Source: Paractinoplanes pyxinae
GTDB lineage: Bacteria; Actinomycetota; Actinomycetes; Mycobacteriales; Micromonosporaceae
Direction of reading: 5' to 3'
Assembly: GCF_026626335.1 (NCBI RefSeq)
Contig: NZ_JAPNTZ010000026.1
Span: forward strand, 25,153 to 89,152
Length of the DNA stretch: 64,000 nucleotides
Shown here: positions 1 through 7,823 of the stretch, in pieces
How positions within the stretch are numbered: position 1 is the stretch's first letter
Layout: every line of letters starts with the position of its first letter
Notes under the pieces: generated by a model
What the model was told of the DNA's origin: nothing
Database searches by the model: none
Seen by the model: only the letters and a program-made list of their open reading frames with translations
Program-made: the position numbers and the translations under genes

Positions 1-76
1 ACGAGGGCGGCGGCGGCTGCTCGTCCGGCTCGGGCTCCTCACGGTCCGGCGGCGGGAACTGCTCGAAGAACCTCAC
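1..76 (-). CDS. Partial small acidic proline-rich protein (N-terminus only)
   Basis: A reading frame on the minus strand opens with GTG at 76-74 and runs off the left edge. The visible 25 residues start VRFFEQFPPPDREEPEPDEQ and continue with a proline run. The acidic, Pro/Glu-rich start resembles short hypothetical proteins of actinomycetes, but no function can be given. It is divergent from the small membrane protein at 163. The rest of the gene lies outside the window, so its length, domains and stop are unknown. Confidence 0.45.
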   Translation of the reverse strand, partial: MRFFEQFPPPDREEPEPDEQPPPPS

Positions 77-162
77 ACCGCGCAGACTATGCCTCAGGGC
101 ATAGACCGGACTCCGGCTCGCGCCCGATTCCCCCGGCCGCGTCCGCTGACACACTCTCCGGC

Positions 163-378
163 ATGAACAAGCGTCTCTGGCTCCGCCGCGTAGTGCTCGG
201 TCTGGCCTGCCTGCCCCTCGCCGCCGTCAGCGTCCTGCACACGATGGGCCGCACCGACGACTTCGGCGTGCTCGGCGAGTGGTACGTGATGCTGCCGCTC
301 ACCCTGGCCGGGGTGCTCGCCTGGACGCTGGTCGAGAAGGCCTGGACCAAAGTCGACGAGGCGCAGCACCCGTCCTGA
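163..378 (+). CDS. Small membrane protein, 71 aa, unknown function
   Basis: The ATG-started frame encodes 71 residues. A basic N-terminus (MNKRLWLRR) is followed by two hydrophobic stretches at about residues 10-27 and 43-58, consistent with two membrane segments and a short charged tail. I recognise no family. It is convergent with the oxidoreductase gene that ends 6 nt downstream. The codon pattern (G/C third positions) fits real coding, but no strong ribosome binding site is visible, so the start is provisional. Confidence 0.5.
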   Translation: MNKRLWLRRVVLGLACLPLAAVSVLHTMGRTDDFGVLGEWYVMLPLTLAGVLAWTLVEKAWTKVDEAQHPS

Positions 379-383
379 CCTGC

Positions 384-1235
384 TCAAACGGTGCGGGCGG
401 CGGCGACCCGTTCGAGGTCGCCGACGGTGAGGGGCCGCCCGCGGGCGATGACGACGACGTGGTCGAGACCGTAGGACTTCAGCTCGGCGCACCGGCCGGC
501 GAACTGCTCCGCCGGTTCGCCGTTGCCGATCGCGGTGCTCACGGTCTTGATGATGCCGGCGTCGTCGCGGCCCACGGCCGCGCAGTGCTCGCGCAGCACG
601 GCCAGCTTGTGCCGGATCGTGGCGCCGCCGTCCGGGATGTCGAACAGGTTGCACGCGTCGGCGTGCTCGGCGACCAGGCGCAGAGTCCGGCGCTCCCCCG
701 TCCCGCCGATGAGGATCGGCGGATGCGGCCGGGTCACCGGTTGAGGGCTGCTCAGCGGGCGTTCGAGCCGCGCGTGGAAGCCGTGGAAAGGCGCTGTGTC
801 ACCCCGCCACATCTGCGCCGCGAGCCGGACGGTGTCGTCCAGGTGCTCGAACCGTTCCCGGGGCGCCGGCAAGGGCACACCCATGGCGCGGGCCTCGTCC
901 TGCTGATAGCCGGCGCCGACACCGAGCCACGCCCGACCCGCCGAGAGCACGTCCAAAGTGGTCACTGACTTGATCAGCAACGCCGGCGGGCGGAAGGACA
1001 CCGGGCTCACCATCGCGCCGAGCCGCACCCGGCGGGTCGTCGCGGCCAGGAACGCCAGCACGGCGTACGCCTCGAGCATCGGATCCGTGACGGCCGCAGC
1101 CGGGTCGGCCTGGATGAGGTGGTCAGTGACCCAGACGGTGTGCAGACCGAGCTCGTCGGCCGCCTGACCGAGATCGGTGACGGCGGCCGCCGAGCCGTCG
1201 GCCGGATACGAGGTGAGGCTGACGCTCACGTCCAT
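384..1235 (-). CDS. LLM-class (luciferase-like) F420-type oxidoreductase
   Basis: This 283-aa protein has the layout of bacterial-luciferase-like, usually F420-dependent, oxidoreductases. It has an N-terminal strand and helix with AADELGLHTVWVTDHL, then RVRLGAMVSPVSFRPPALL, KSVTTLDVLSAGRAWLGVGAG and a C-terminal ILIGGTGERRTLRLVAEHAD motif. Members are cytosolic TIM barrels that transfer hydride between F420H2 or flavin and small molecules; the substrate here is unknown. The length is typical. It lies 3 nt downstream of an NTF2-like gene on the same strand, so the two are probably co-transcribed from the promoter shared with the divergent TetR gene at 1669, which likely controls them. Confidence 0.9.
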   Translation of the reverse strand: MDVSVSLTSYPADGSAAAVTDLGQAADELGLHTVWVTDHLIQADPAAAVTDPMLEAYAVLAFLAATTRRVRLGAMVSPVSFRPPALLIKSVTTLDVLSAGRAWLGVGAGYQQDEARAMGVPLPAPRERFEHLDDTVRLAAQMWRGDTAPFHGFHARLERPLSSPQPVTRPHPPILIGGTGERRTLRLVAEHADACNLFDIPDGGATIRHKLAVLREHCAAVGRDDAGIIKTVSTAIGNGEPAEQFAGRCAELKSYGLDHVVVIARGRPLTVGDLERVAAARTV

Positions 1236-1238
1236 GGC

Positions 1239-1613
1239 TCAGGCCGCCGTCGTGTACTGCACCGAGGCCAGCTGCCACCGGCCGCCGTCGCGCGCCCAGA
1301 CCTGGCTGACCCGGAACCGGCCCTTGATCACCTCGCCGTGGTACCGGCACTCCGACTCGACCAGGTCGAAGCGGATGCCGGCGCCCTCGTAGGCGTGCGC
1401 CACCGACTCCGTCACGTCCAGGCGCACCTGCTCGTACGCGTCGTCGCGGTGGGCCTGGATCCACTCGTCCCGGCTGATCACATACCCGCGCGGGCCGGTG
1501 ATGACCGCCCGCGGCGACACCAGGCCGCTCAGCATCTGCCAGTCCCCGCCGAGCAGGGCCTCGTTCACCCGATCCCGCAGACTGTCGATCGTGACATCCC
1601 TCTCTCCATTCAT
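1239..1613 (-). CDS. NTF2-like / DUF4440 small protein
   Basis: The 124-aa protein looks like a SnoaL/DUF4440-type NTF2 fold. It has an N-terminal helix (LRDRVNEALLGGDWQMLSGL), then ITGPRGYVISRDEW and a C-terminal RVSQVWARDGGRWQLASVQY, the typical closing strands of this fold. Such proteins are small cone-shaped enzymes or ligand binders, and no catalytic role can be assigned here. It is the first gene of a two-gene unit with the F420-type oxidoreductase and is transcribed divergently from the TetR gene. The inverted repeat in the 55-nt gap is a probable operator. Confidence 0.8.
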   Translation of the reverse strand: MNGERDVTIDSLRDRVNEALLGGDWQMLSGLVSPRAVITGPRGYVISRDEWIQAHRDDAYEQVRLDVTESVAHAYEGAGIRFDLVESECRYHGEVIKGRFRVSQVWARDGGRWQLASVQYTTAA

Positions 1614-1618
1614 GTAGT

Positions 1619-1646
1619 TACTCTAAAATTAGTGTCACTCTAATTT
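1619..1646. promoter_or_regulatory. Probable TetR operator between divergent genes
   Basis: The short divergent gap holds an AT-rich inverted repeat, AAATTAG (1626-1632), a 7-nt spacer and CTAATTT (1640-1646). The sequence ACTCTAA also occurs twice in it as a direct repeat. This stands out from the GC-rich surroundings and sits between the NTF2-like gene and the TetR gene. It fits a TetR-family binding site overlapping both promoters. Assignment to the adjacent regulator is inference. Confidence 0.55.
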
Positions 1647-1668
1647 CAAGCCCTCATCGGGAGGCTCG

Positions 1669-2307
1669 GTGGGTCTGCGCGAGCAGAAGAAGGAGCGCAC
1701 CCGGCGCCACATCGCCGACACGGCGTGGGAATTGATCGCCGACAACGGTTTCGCCCGGGTGACCGTGGCCGAGATCGCGCGCGCGGCCCAGGTGGCCGAG
1801 GCGACGGTGTTCAACTACTTCGCGACCAAGGAGGACCTGTTCTTCTTCCGCCTCGACGAGTACGGCGAGAGCCTGGTCCGGGGCGTGGCCGGCCGTCCGC
1901 CCGGCGAGGCGGCGCCGGCCGCGTTCCACCGCCTCCTGCTCGCCGAAGGCGGCCTGGTCGGCCAGCTCGACAGCGGCGACTCCCAGGCGTTGGACCGGCT
2001 CCGCACGGTCAACCGCGTGGTGGCGGAGAGCCCCGCCCTTCAGGCACGCGAGCAGGTCTCATTCACCCGCACGGCCGAGTTGCTGGCCGCTACCCTGGGC
2101 GGCGACACACTCCAGGAGCAGGTCGCCGCTCGGGTGGTGGCGCACGGCCTGATCGCCGTGCAACGGGCCCTGGTCCTGCAGGTCCGCGAGGCCGTGCTGG
2201 CCGACGAGATCCCACCCGGCTTCGCCAGCCAGCTGGCCGAGTCCGCGGCCCACGCCTTCGCGCTCCTCGAGAACGGCCTCGCCGGCTACGGCACCCGCGA
2301 CTCTTGA
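1669..2307 (+). CDS. TetR-family transcriptional regulator
   Basis: The 212-aa protein starts at GTG and opens with a classic TetR DNA-binding domain (about residues 5-60): EQKKERTRRHIADTAWELI, then the helix-turn-helix FARVTVAEIARAAQVAEATV and NYFATKEDLFF. The rest is the all-helical ligand and dimer domain, whose inducer is unknown. It is divergent from the NTF2-like/oxidoreductase pair, with a likely operator in the gap, so it probably represses both units. Its 3' end overlaps the convergent SnoaL-like gene by 22 nt. Confidence 0.92.
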   Translation: MGLREQKKERTRRHIADTAWELIADNGFARVTVAEIARAAQVAEATVFNYFATKEDLFFFRLDEYGESLVRGVAGRPPGEAAPAAFHRLLLAEGGLVGQLDSGDSQALDRLRTVNRVVAESPALQAREQVSFTRTAELLAATLGGDTLQEQVAARVVAHGLIAVQRALVLQVREAVLADEIPPGFASQLAESAAHAFALLENGLAGYGTRDS

Positions 2308-2792
2308 CCCGGCGCGGCCCGCGGCATGATGCGGCGCTCGCCGGAGGCCGCCATAGCGTGCAGCGCGCCGCCCGCGAGCGGGATCAGGCGGGCCAGGCCG
2401 GGCCGGCCGTTGCGGCGGGCCAGCTCGGGACCGAGCCGGTTCATCAGCTTGGTGATCGCGGGCAACGGCCGGATGAACAGGGTGATCTCGGTGATCAGCC
2501 CGTCGTCGCCCAGGCGGAGCCGTTGCGCCTCGTGCAGGCGGGTTCCACCCACAGTGGCCTCGTAGAACAGCGCGACCGTGCGGCCCTCGGCGACCTGATC
2601 GGTGTAGGTGATGTCGTCGATCGCCTCCAGCGCCACCTCGAGCAGGTCGCACAGCTGCCGGTGGCCGTGGAACGTGAACTGGTCGGTGATCGGCGAGATC
2701 AGCGTGACGTCCGGGCTGAGGGCGGCGATGGCGGCGGCCGCGTCACCGGCTTCCCCGGCGGCCCGCCAGGCGGCGACGGCTTCATACGGCAT
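2286..2792 (-). CDS. SnoaL-like / NTF2-fold protein
   Basis: I chose the ATG at 2792 (protein MPYEAVAAWRAAGEAGDAAA, about 168 aa) over an in-frame start 51 nt upstream, because the fold begins at this helix. The sequence AIAALSPDVTLISPITDQFTFHGH with later EAQRLRLGDDGLITEITLFI is the standard SnoaL/NTF2 pattern. The C-terminal part, about 50 residues rich in Arg and Leu, lies beyond the usual fold. Its role is unknown. It is convergent with, and overlaps, the TetR gene, and is divergent from the alpha-oxoamine synthase gene. Confidence 0.75.
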   Translation of the reverse strand: MPYEAVAAWRAAGEAGDAAAAIAALSPDVTLISPITDQFTFHGHRQLCDLLEVALEAIDDITYTDQVAEGRTVALFYEATVGGTRLHEAQRLRLGDDGLITEITLFIRPLPAITKLMNRLGPELARRNGRPGLARLIPLAGGALHAMAASGERRIMPRAAPGQESRVP

Positions 2793-2943
2793 GCCCCCGA
2801 CCGTACGTGTCGTTCGCCACTCCGCACGTCTCCCAGCTGGCATGCTTGCCCGGCGGCAAGCGATCGATCTGACGTTTTCGGTTGATCGATGATCTCCTGG
2901 GTAGGGCCAGACCTGATCCTGAAACGCGAAAGAGGGGTACGAC

Positions 2944-4179
2944 GTGCCGGCCCAAACTCACGACATCGAGGACCTTCGGGTCAACAGCCGGATGTACGAC
3001 GCCGTCATCGAGGAGATCGACGGGCGCCGGATCCGCATCGGCCAGGACTGGCTGGTGGACTGGGCGTCCTGCAACTATCTGGGCTTCGACCTCGACGAGG
3101 AGGTCATCGAGGCGGTCGAGCCGCAGCTGCGCAAGTGGGGCACGCACCCCAGCTGGTCGCGCATGCTCGGCAGCCCGCAGCTCTACCCGCAGCTCGAGGA
3201 GCGCCTGAGCGAGCTGCTGGGCACCGAGGACGTGCTGCTGCTGCCGACGATCTCGCAGATCCACCTGGGCGTGATCCCGGCGCTCATCGGCAAGGGCACG
3301 CTCATCATGGAGAGCCGCGCCCACCGCACCATCTACGACGGTTGTGTGTTCGCCCGCGGCCAGGGCGCGACCATGAAGCGGTTCCGCAGCGGCGACCTGG
3401 ACGAGCTGGAGCGCCTGCTCAACGAGGCCACCGAGCGCCCAATCATGGTCTGCATGGACGGCGTCAACAGCATGACCGGCGACATCCCGGACCTGACGAA
3501 GTACGCCAAGCTGTGCCGTGAGCACGATGCCCTGCTGTACGTCGACGACGCGCACGGCATGGGCGTCATCGGCGAACGCAGCGAGCTCGAGACCTCGCCG
3601 TACGGCATGCGCGGCAACGCGATCGTCAAGCACGCCGGCGAGACGTACGACAACATCATCCTGGTCGGCGGGTTCTCCAAGGCGTACTCGTCGCTGCTGG
3701 CCTTCCTGGCCCTGCCGACCGCCGTGAAGAACCAGCTCAAGGTGGCCGCCCCGACCTACCTCTACTCCGGACCGTCGCCGGTGGCCTCCCTGGCGACCGT
3801 GATGGCCGGCCTCGACGTGAACGAGAAGCGCGGCGACGAGCTGCGCGGTCACCTCTACCGGCTGACGGCGAAACTGCTTTCCCACGTACGCGGAATGGGG
3901 GTGCACACGCTGAATGTGCACGACACTCCCGTGGTCGAGATCCCCATCTCCCCCGAGCACGACCTGATCGCGGTCTCCGAGCGTCTGTGGGCCGCCGGCC
4001 AGTACGTGACGCTCGCCCCCTACCCGGGCGTGCCGCGCGACGAGATCGGATTCCGCATCCAGCTCACCGCCGCGCACACCGACGAGCAGGTGGACGCCCT
4101 CAACGCCGTACTGACCGAACTGGCCCAGGACGGCGCCCTGCGTCCCGCCCTGCCGCAGCAGCGCCGCCCGATCGCTTAG
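2944..4179 (+). CDS. Alpha-oxoamine synthase-like PLP enzyme (BioF/KBL family)
   Basis: The 411-aa protein starts at GTG, preceded by GAGGGG. It has the fold-type I aminotransferase layout of 8-amino-7-oxononanoate, 2-amino-3-ketobutyrate and 5-aminolevulinate synthases: NYLGFDLDEEV near residue 40, DDAHGMGVIGE near 200 (PLP-binding Asp and His) and the Schiff-base lysine in GGFSKAYSS near 240. These enzymes condense an amino acid with an acyl thioester. The lysine context (FSKAYSS) differs from the usual GTLGKA of BioF, so a biotin role is not supported. It is a single gene with no biosynthetic neighbours, and the substrate is unknown. Confidence 0.85.
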   Translation: MPAQTHDIEDLRVNSRMYDAVIEEIDGRRIRIGQDWLVDWASCNYLGFDLDEEVIEAVEPQLRKWGTHPSWSRMLGSPQLYPQLEERLSELLGTEDVLLLPTISQIHLGVIPALIGKGTLIMESRAHRTIYDGCVFARGQGATMKRFRSGDLDELERLLNEATERPIMVCMDGVNSMTGDIPDLTKYAKLCREHDALLYVDDAHGMGVIGERSELETSPYGMRGNAIVKHAGETYDNIILVGGFSKAYSSLLAFLALPTAVKNQLKVAAPTYLYSGPSPVASLATVMAGLDVNEKRGDELRGHLYRLTAKLLSHVRGMGVHTLNVHDTPVVEIPISPEHDLIAVSERLWAAGQYVTLAPYPGVPRDEIGFRIQLTAAHTDEQVDALNAVLTELAQDGALRPALPQQRRPIA

Positions 4180-4233
4180 TCCGCTATCGGACGCCCGGCG
4201 ACTGCCGGTCGCCCTTGTGGTTACCGTCAGTTC

Positions 4234-6630
4234 ATGCCTCGATCGGAGTTCACCGATCTCCCCGACCCGGCCCACGCCGACAGTGTGGACAGCCTGATCG
4301 AACGGCTGCGCCTGCTGAAGGTGTGGGCCGGCAACCCCTCGTACGAGGCCATCAAGGACAGGGTCAACACGGCCTGGGCCGCCGCCGGCCGCCCGGCCCG
4401 CGAGATGACCCACAAACCCACCGTCGCCAACTGCTTCCGGCCCGGCCGCCGCTGGCTCAACACCGATCTCGTGCTCGCGGTGGTCGAGTCGCTGCACCCG
4501 GACGTCGGCTACGTGACCCAGTGGCGCCAGGCCCTGCGCGCGGTGGCCGGCGAGATCGAGGCCATTTCCCAGGTCCGGGTGCAGGATTCCTTGCCGCTGG
4601 ACCAGGCCGGGTTCACCGGTCGCACGGGCGAAATGGCTCAGCTCCGCCGGGCCGCCCAGGCCTGCGGCACGGTTGTGATCTCGGCGATCGAGGGGATGGC
4701 CGGCGTCGGCAAGACACAGTTCGCCGTCCACGCCGGGCACCTGCTGCTGCGCGAGCGGGCCGCCGACCGGGTGCTCTTCGTCAACCTGCGGGGTTTCCAT
4801 CCCGATCCGGCTCAGCCCCCGGCCGATCCGGCGGCTGTGCTGGACGGCTTCCTGCGGCTGGTCGGCGTGCCCGGGCATCACATCCCGCACGACCTGCCCG
4901 GCCGCACCGCGGCCTACCGCCGGCGGCTCGCCGGCACGCGCACACTGGTGGTTCTGGACAACGCCGCCTCGGCCGAGCAGGTCGCCCCGCTCCTGCCGAT
5001 GACGCCCGGCTGCGTGACGCTGGTCACCAGCCGCCGCAGCCTGGCCGATCTGGACCCGGCCGTCCGGCTCACCGTCGACGTCTTCACCCTTCCCGAGGCG
5101 GTCGCCTTCGTGACCGGCGCCCTGCCCGGCGTGCCGGTCGGCCCCGATCCGGCCGCCGCGGCCCGCATCGCCCGGCGCTGCGGCTGCCTGCCGCTGGCTC
5201 TGGGCCTGGTCGCCGGGCACATCCGGAACACCCCGGGCTGGACGCTGACCGACCACGCCGACCGGCTGGACGAACGGCACGACGCCCGGCGCCTCGACGA
5301 CGCCGTCGAACTCGCCCTGGACCTGTCGTACCAGCACCTGCCCGACACCCTGCGGCGGCTGCTGCGACTGCTCGCCCTGCACCCGGGCCTGGAGTTCGAC
5401 GTCGACGCGGCCGCTGCCCTCGCCGGCACCGACGTTCCCACGGCGCGAACCGGGCTCGACCAGCTGCGCGCCGACCACCTGGTGCAGCCGTCCACACCGG
5501 GCCGCTTCACCCTGCACGACCTGGTCCGCGTCTACGCCACCACCCGCGCCCACGACAAGGACGCGCCCGCGGTGCGCCGGGCCGCGCTGACCCGCCTGTT
5601 CGACCACTACATGGCCCGGGCGGCCGACAAGCGAACCACTCCGGCCTGGCTCGACACTGAGCGGTCGAACCTGATCGCCGTGGCCGTGCACGCCGCCACC
5701 AACGGCTGGCCGGCCCACACCACCCGGCTGGCCCGCACGCTGAACCGCTACCTGCGGGGCGGCTACCACACCGAGGCGCTCACGCTGCACGGTCACGCCC
5801 TGGTTGCGGCCCGCCACACCGGCGACCGGACCGCTCAGGCGCACGCGCTGATGAGCGTCGGCGTCGCCCACCTGCGTCAGGCTCGCGCCGAGGCCGCGGC
5901 CGATCACCTGCACCGCGCGCTCAGCCTGTTCCGGCAGCTGGGCGACCGGTCCGGGGAGGCCCGGGCCCGTACCAACCTCGGTTTCATGGACGAGCAGTCC
6001 GGCCGCCTGGCCCGGGCCGGCGCCCAGTACCGGCAGGCGCTGACCCTGGCCCGGCTGACCGGGCACCGCCGGGCCGAGGTCTTCGCGCTGTACGGGCTCG
6101 GGCGGGTCGATCTGCGGTCGGGCCGGTTCGAACCGGCCGCCGAGCATCTGGGTCAGGCGCTGGAGCTGTGCCGGCAGCTGGGCCACCGCATCGGCGAGGC
6201 CAGCGTGCTCGACAGCATCGGATCGCTCAACGTCCAGCTGGGCCGGGTGGCGCTGGCCGCCGACTGCCACCGCCGGTCGGTGACGATCGCCCGCGAGATC
6301 GGCGACCAGGACGCCGAGGCCTGGATGCTCAACAGCCTGGGCGATGCCGCCCGGTCGGCCGGCGACGCCGTCGAGGCGCTCGCCCACCACGGCGCGGCCC
6401 GGGCCATCGCCGACCAGATCGGGTCGCCTCTGCAGGGCGCCCGGGCGCACGCCGGCCTCGGTCAGGTCCACCACAGTCTGGGCAACCTGGCCGAGGCCCG
6501 CGCGCATTACCGTGACGCCCTCACCCGGTACGCCGGACTGGGCCTGGCCGAGGCGGCGCAGATCGAGCGCCGCCTGGCCGAGCTCGAGCTCAGAACTTCC
6601 CGGCGACCAGCGCTGTCTGCCAGTGCTTGA
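4234..6630 (+). CDS. NB-ARC (STAND) ATPase with TPR repeats
   Basis: The 798-aa protein has a short N-terminal helical, XRE-like region (about 15-110; LRLLKVWAGNPSYEAIKDRV). The NB-ARC domain follows, with P-loop GMAGVGKTQ near 153-161, Walker B LVVLDNA near 235, VTLVTSRR, and the GLPL-like CGCLPLALG. A winged-helix region comes next, then at least six TPR units from about 520 to 780 (for example ARAGAQYRQALTLARLTGHR). Proteins of this type act as ATP-driven signalling switches, often as regulators in actinomycetes. It lacks the SARP DNA-binding domain of the gene at 7822. Its 3' end overlaps the convergent CHAP gene by 41 nt. Its effector output is unknown. Confidence 0.88.
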   Translation: MPRSEFTDLPDPAHADSVDSLIERLRLLKVWAGNPSYEAIKDRVNTAWAAAGRPAREMTHKPTVANCFRPGRRWLNTDLVLAVVESLHPDVGYVTQWRQALRAVAGEIEAISQVRVQDSLPLDQAGFTGRTGEMAQLRRAAQACGTVVISAIEGMAGVGKTQFAVHAGHLLLRERAADRVLFVNLRGFHPDPAQPPADPAAVLDGFLRLVGVPGHHIPHDLPGRTAAYRRRLAGTRTLVVLDNAASAEQVAPLLPMTPGCVTLVTSRRSLADLDPAVRLTVDVFTLPEAVAFVTGALPGVPVGPDPAAAARIARRCGCLPLALGLVAGHIRNTPGWTLTDHADRLDERHDARRLDDAVELALDLSYQHLPDTLRRLLRLLALHPGLEFDVDAAAALAGTDVPTARTGLDQLRADHLVQPSTPGRFTLHDLVRVYATTRAHDKDAPAVRRAALTRLFDHYMARAADKRTTPAWLDTERSNLIAVAVHAATNGWPAHTTRLARTLNRYLRGGYHTEALTLHGHALVAARHTGDRTAQAHALMSVGVAHLRQARAEAAADHLHRALSLFRQLGDRSGEARARTNLGFMDEQSGRLARAGAQYRQALTLARLTGHRRAEVFALYGLGRVDLRSGRFEPAAEHLGQALELCRQLGHRIGEASVLDSIGSLNVQLGRVALAADCHRRSVTIAREIGDQDAEAWMLNSLGDAARSAGDAVEALAHHGAARAIADQIGSPLQGARAHAGLGQVHHSLGNLAEARAHYRDALTRYAGLGLAEAAQIERRLAELELRTSRRPALSASA

Positions 6631-7573
6631 CGGTGTCCGGACCGAGCCGGCCGTCCACCGCCGCGCCCACACGCCGCTGGAGCGCCTTGACGGTGACCGG
6701 CCCCAGCTGTCCGTCGGCGGTGACGCCGAGGTACGACTGCAGGGCCTTGATCGTCAGCGGGCCCGGCCGTCCGTCCGGCTCGAGCCGGGCGCCCTTGCCG
6801 TTGAGCGCCCGCTGCACCGCCGCCCAGGTCAGACGGCCGAGCTGCCCGTCGACGGCCAGTGGCGCCTTGGGCCGGGGCTGAACCGGCCCCGGACGGCCGG
6901 TGAGGGCGCCCCGCAGCACGACCGCGGTGGCCGGCCCGTACTCGCCGTCCGGCTCCAGGTTGTGCTTGCGCTGGAACGTGATCAGGGCGGCCGCCGTCTT
7001 CTTCCCGAAGTCGCCGTCGACGTCGAGGCCGGCCTTCATGACCTTGTTCAGCGACTCCTGCAGGGTCCGCACCGCATTGCCCCGGGAGCCGAGGCGCAGG
7101 ATGCCGTCGGTCGACGGCATGGGCGCCGCGTTCCCGTACGCGGGCCGGCCGTAGCCGACCACGCAGGCGCCGTTGCGCCGCATGCGGCGGCACTTGTCGC
7201 TGGTGTTCCCCTCGATCGTGATCACGGTGCCGTCGCTGTTCACGGCCTCGACCATCCCGACGTGGTCGATGTTGGCGATCTTGCCGGTGCCGGACCAGTC
7301 GAAGTAGACGATGTCGCCGGGCCGGATGCCGCCGAGCCCGTAGTGCCAGCGGCCCTTGTCCTTGAACACCTGGGCGTGCCGGACCGTGTAGGCGTACTTG
7401 CCGAACATCGCGTCGACGTTGTGCGACTCCCGGGCGGCGTACCAGACGGTCATCTCGCACCAGGCGTCGTCGAATCCGTAGGCCTGGGTGATGTGGTTGT
7501 GGTTGGAGCCCGGCGGGTGTTCCGTGGTGCCGAGGAGCTTGCGTGCTTCCTTGAGCAGGGCGGCTGCGGTCAT
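6590..7573 (-). CDS. CHAP-domain amidase with peptidoglycan-binding repeats
   Basis: The 327-aa protein begins with a CHAP/NlpC-like domain (about 1-140). The probable catalytic Cys is in DAWCEMTVWYAARES and the His in NIDHVGMVEAVNSDG, followed by VITIEGNTSD. Three or four PG_binding_1-type repeats follow (about 155-320; examples RTLQESLNKV with GDFGKKTAAALITFQ, TIKALQSYLGV and TVKALQRRVGA). No signal peptide is visible, so it looks like an endolysin or a protein exported by another route. It follows an 82-aa acidic protein gene by 1 nt and is probably co-transcribed with it. Confidence 0.87.
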   Translation of the reverse strand: MTAAALLKEARKLLGTTEHPPGSNHNHITQAYGFDDAWCEMTVWYAARESHNVDAMFGKYAYTVRHAQVFKDKGRWHYGLGGIRPGDIVYFDWSGTGKIANIDHVGMVEAVNSDGTVITIEGNTSDKCRRMRRNGACVVGYGRPAYGNAAPMPSTDGILRLGSRGNAVRTLQESLNKVMKAGLDVDGDFGKKTAAALITFQRKHNLEPDGEYGPATAVVLRGALTGRPGPVQPRPKAPLAVDGQLGRLTWAAVQRALNGKGARLEPDGRPGPLTIKALQSYLGVTADGQLGPVTVKALQRRVGAAVDGRLGPDTVKHWQTALVAGKF

Positions 7574-7574
7574 G

Positions 7575-7823
7575 TCAGAACTCCCAGTCTTCTTCGAGGG
7601 CGTCGACGTCCCCGGTCATCTCCACGGCCGGGTCCTGGACCACGCCGGTCTGGTCGGGGTCGATGTCGAAGAGGCCGGCGTCGCCCAGCGGCGCGACCGT
7701 TTCCTCGCGGATCTCCACGATGAACTCCTTCTTCAGCGGCGATGTGTTCCGTACCACCAGGTTCGGGGCCGGCGGCGCGGCGTCGTCGAAGTCGAGACGA
7801 AGTGAGACGGTGGCCCGTGGCAT
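7575..7823 (-). CDS. Small acidic protein, 82 aa, unknown function
   Basis: The ATG at 7823 (MPRATVSLRLDFDD) gives an 82-aa acidic protein with a conserved-looking core (NLVVRNTSPLKKEFIVEIRE) and a tail ending in EEDWEF. A longer upstream frame is antisense to the SARP gene and was not used. Only 1 nt separates it from the CHAP amidase gene, so the pair is probably an operon. Its start codon overlaps, on the opposite strand, the likely start of the SARP regulator, so both promoters must lie inside each other's coding region. No family is recognised. Confidence 0.6.
   Translation of the reverse strand: MPRATVSLRLDFDDAAPPAPNLVVRNTSPLKKEFIVEIREETVAPLGDAGLFDIDPDQTGVVQDPAVEMTGDVDALEEDWEF

Noticed and set aside
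2782..6672. Very long minus-strand open frame (about 1296 codons)
   Set aside because: It is antisense to the alpha-oxoamine synthase and NB-ARC genes and has low-complexity Gln/Arg/Gly/Val sequence with no domain; typical GC-rich shadow.
7663..7821. 53-codon N-terminal extension of the SARP frame
   Set aside because: It is antisense to the 82-aa protein gene and Ser/Arg-rich; the SARP domain begins at MIWRVQIGVLG.
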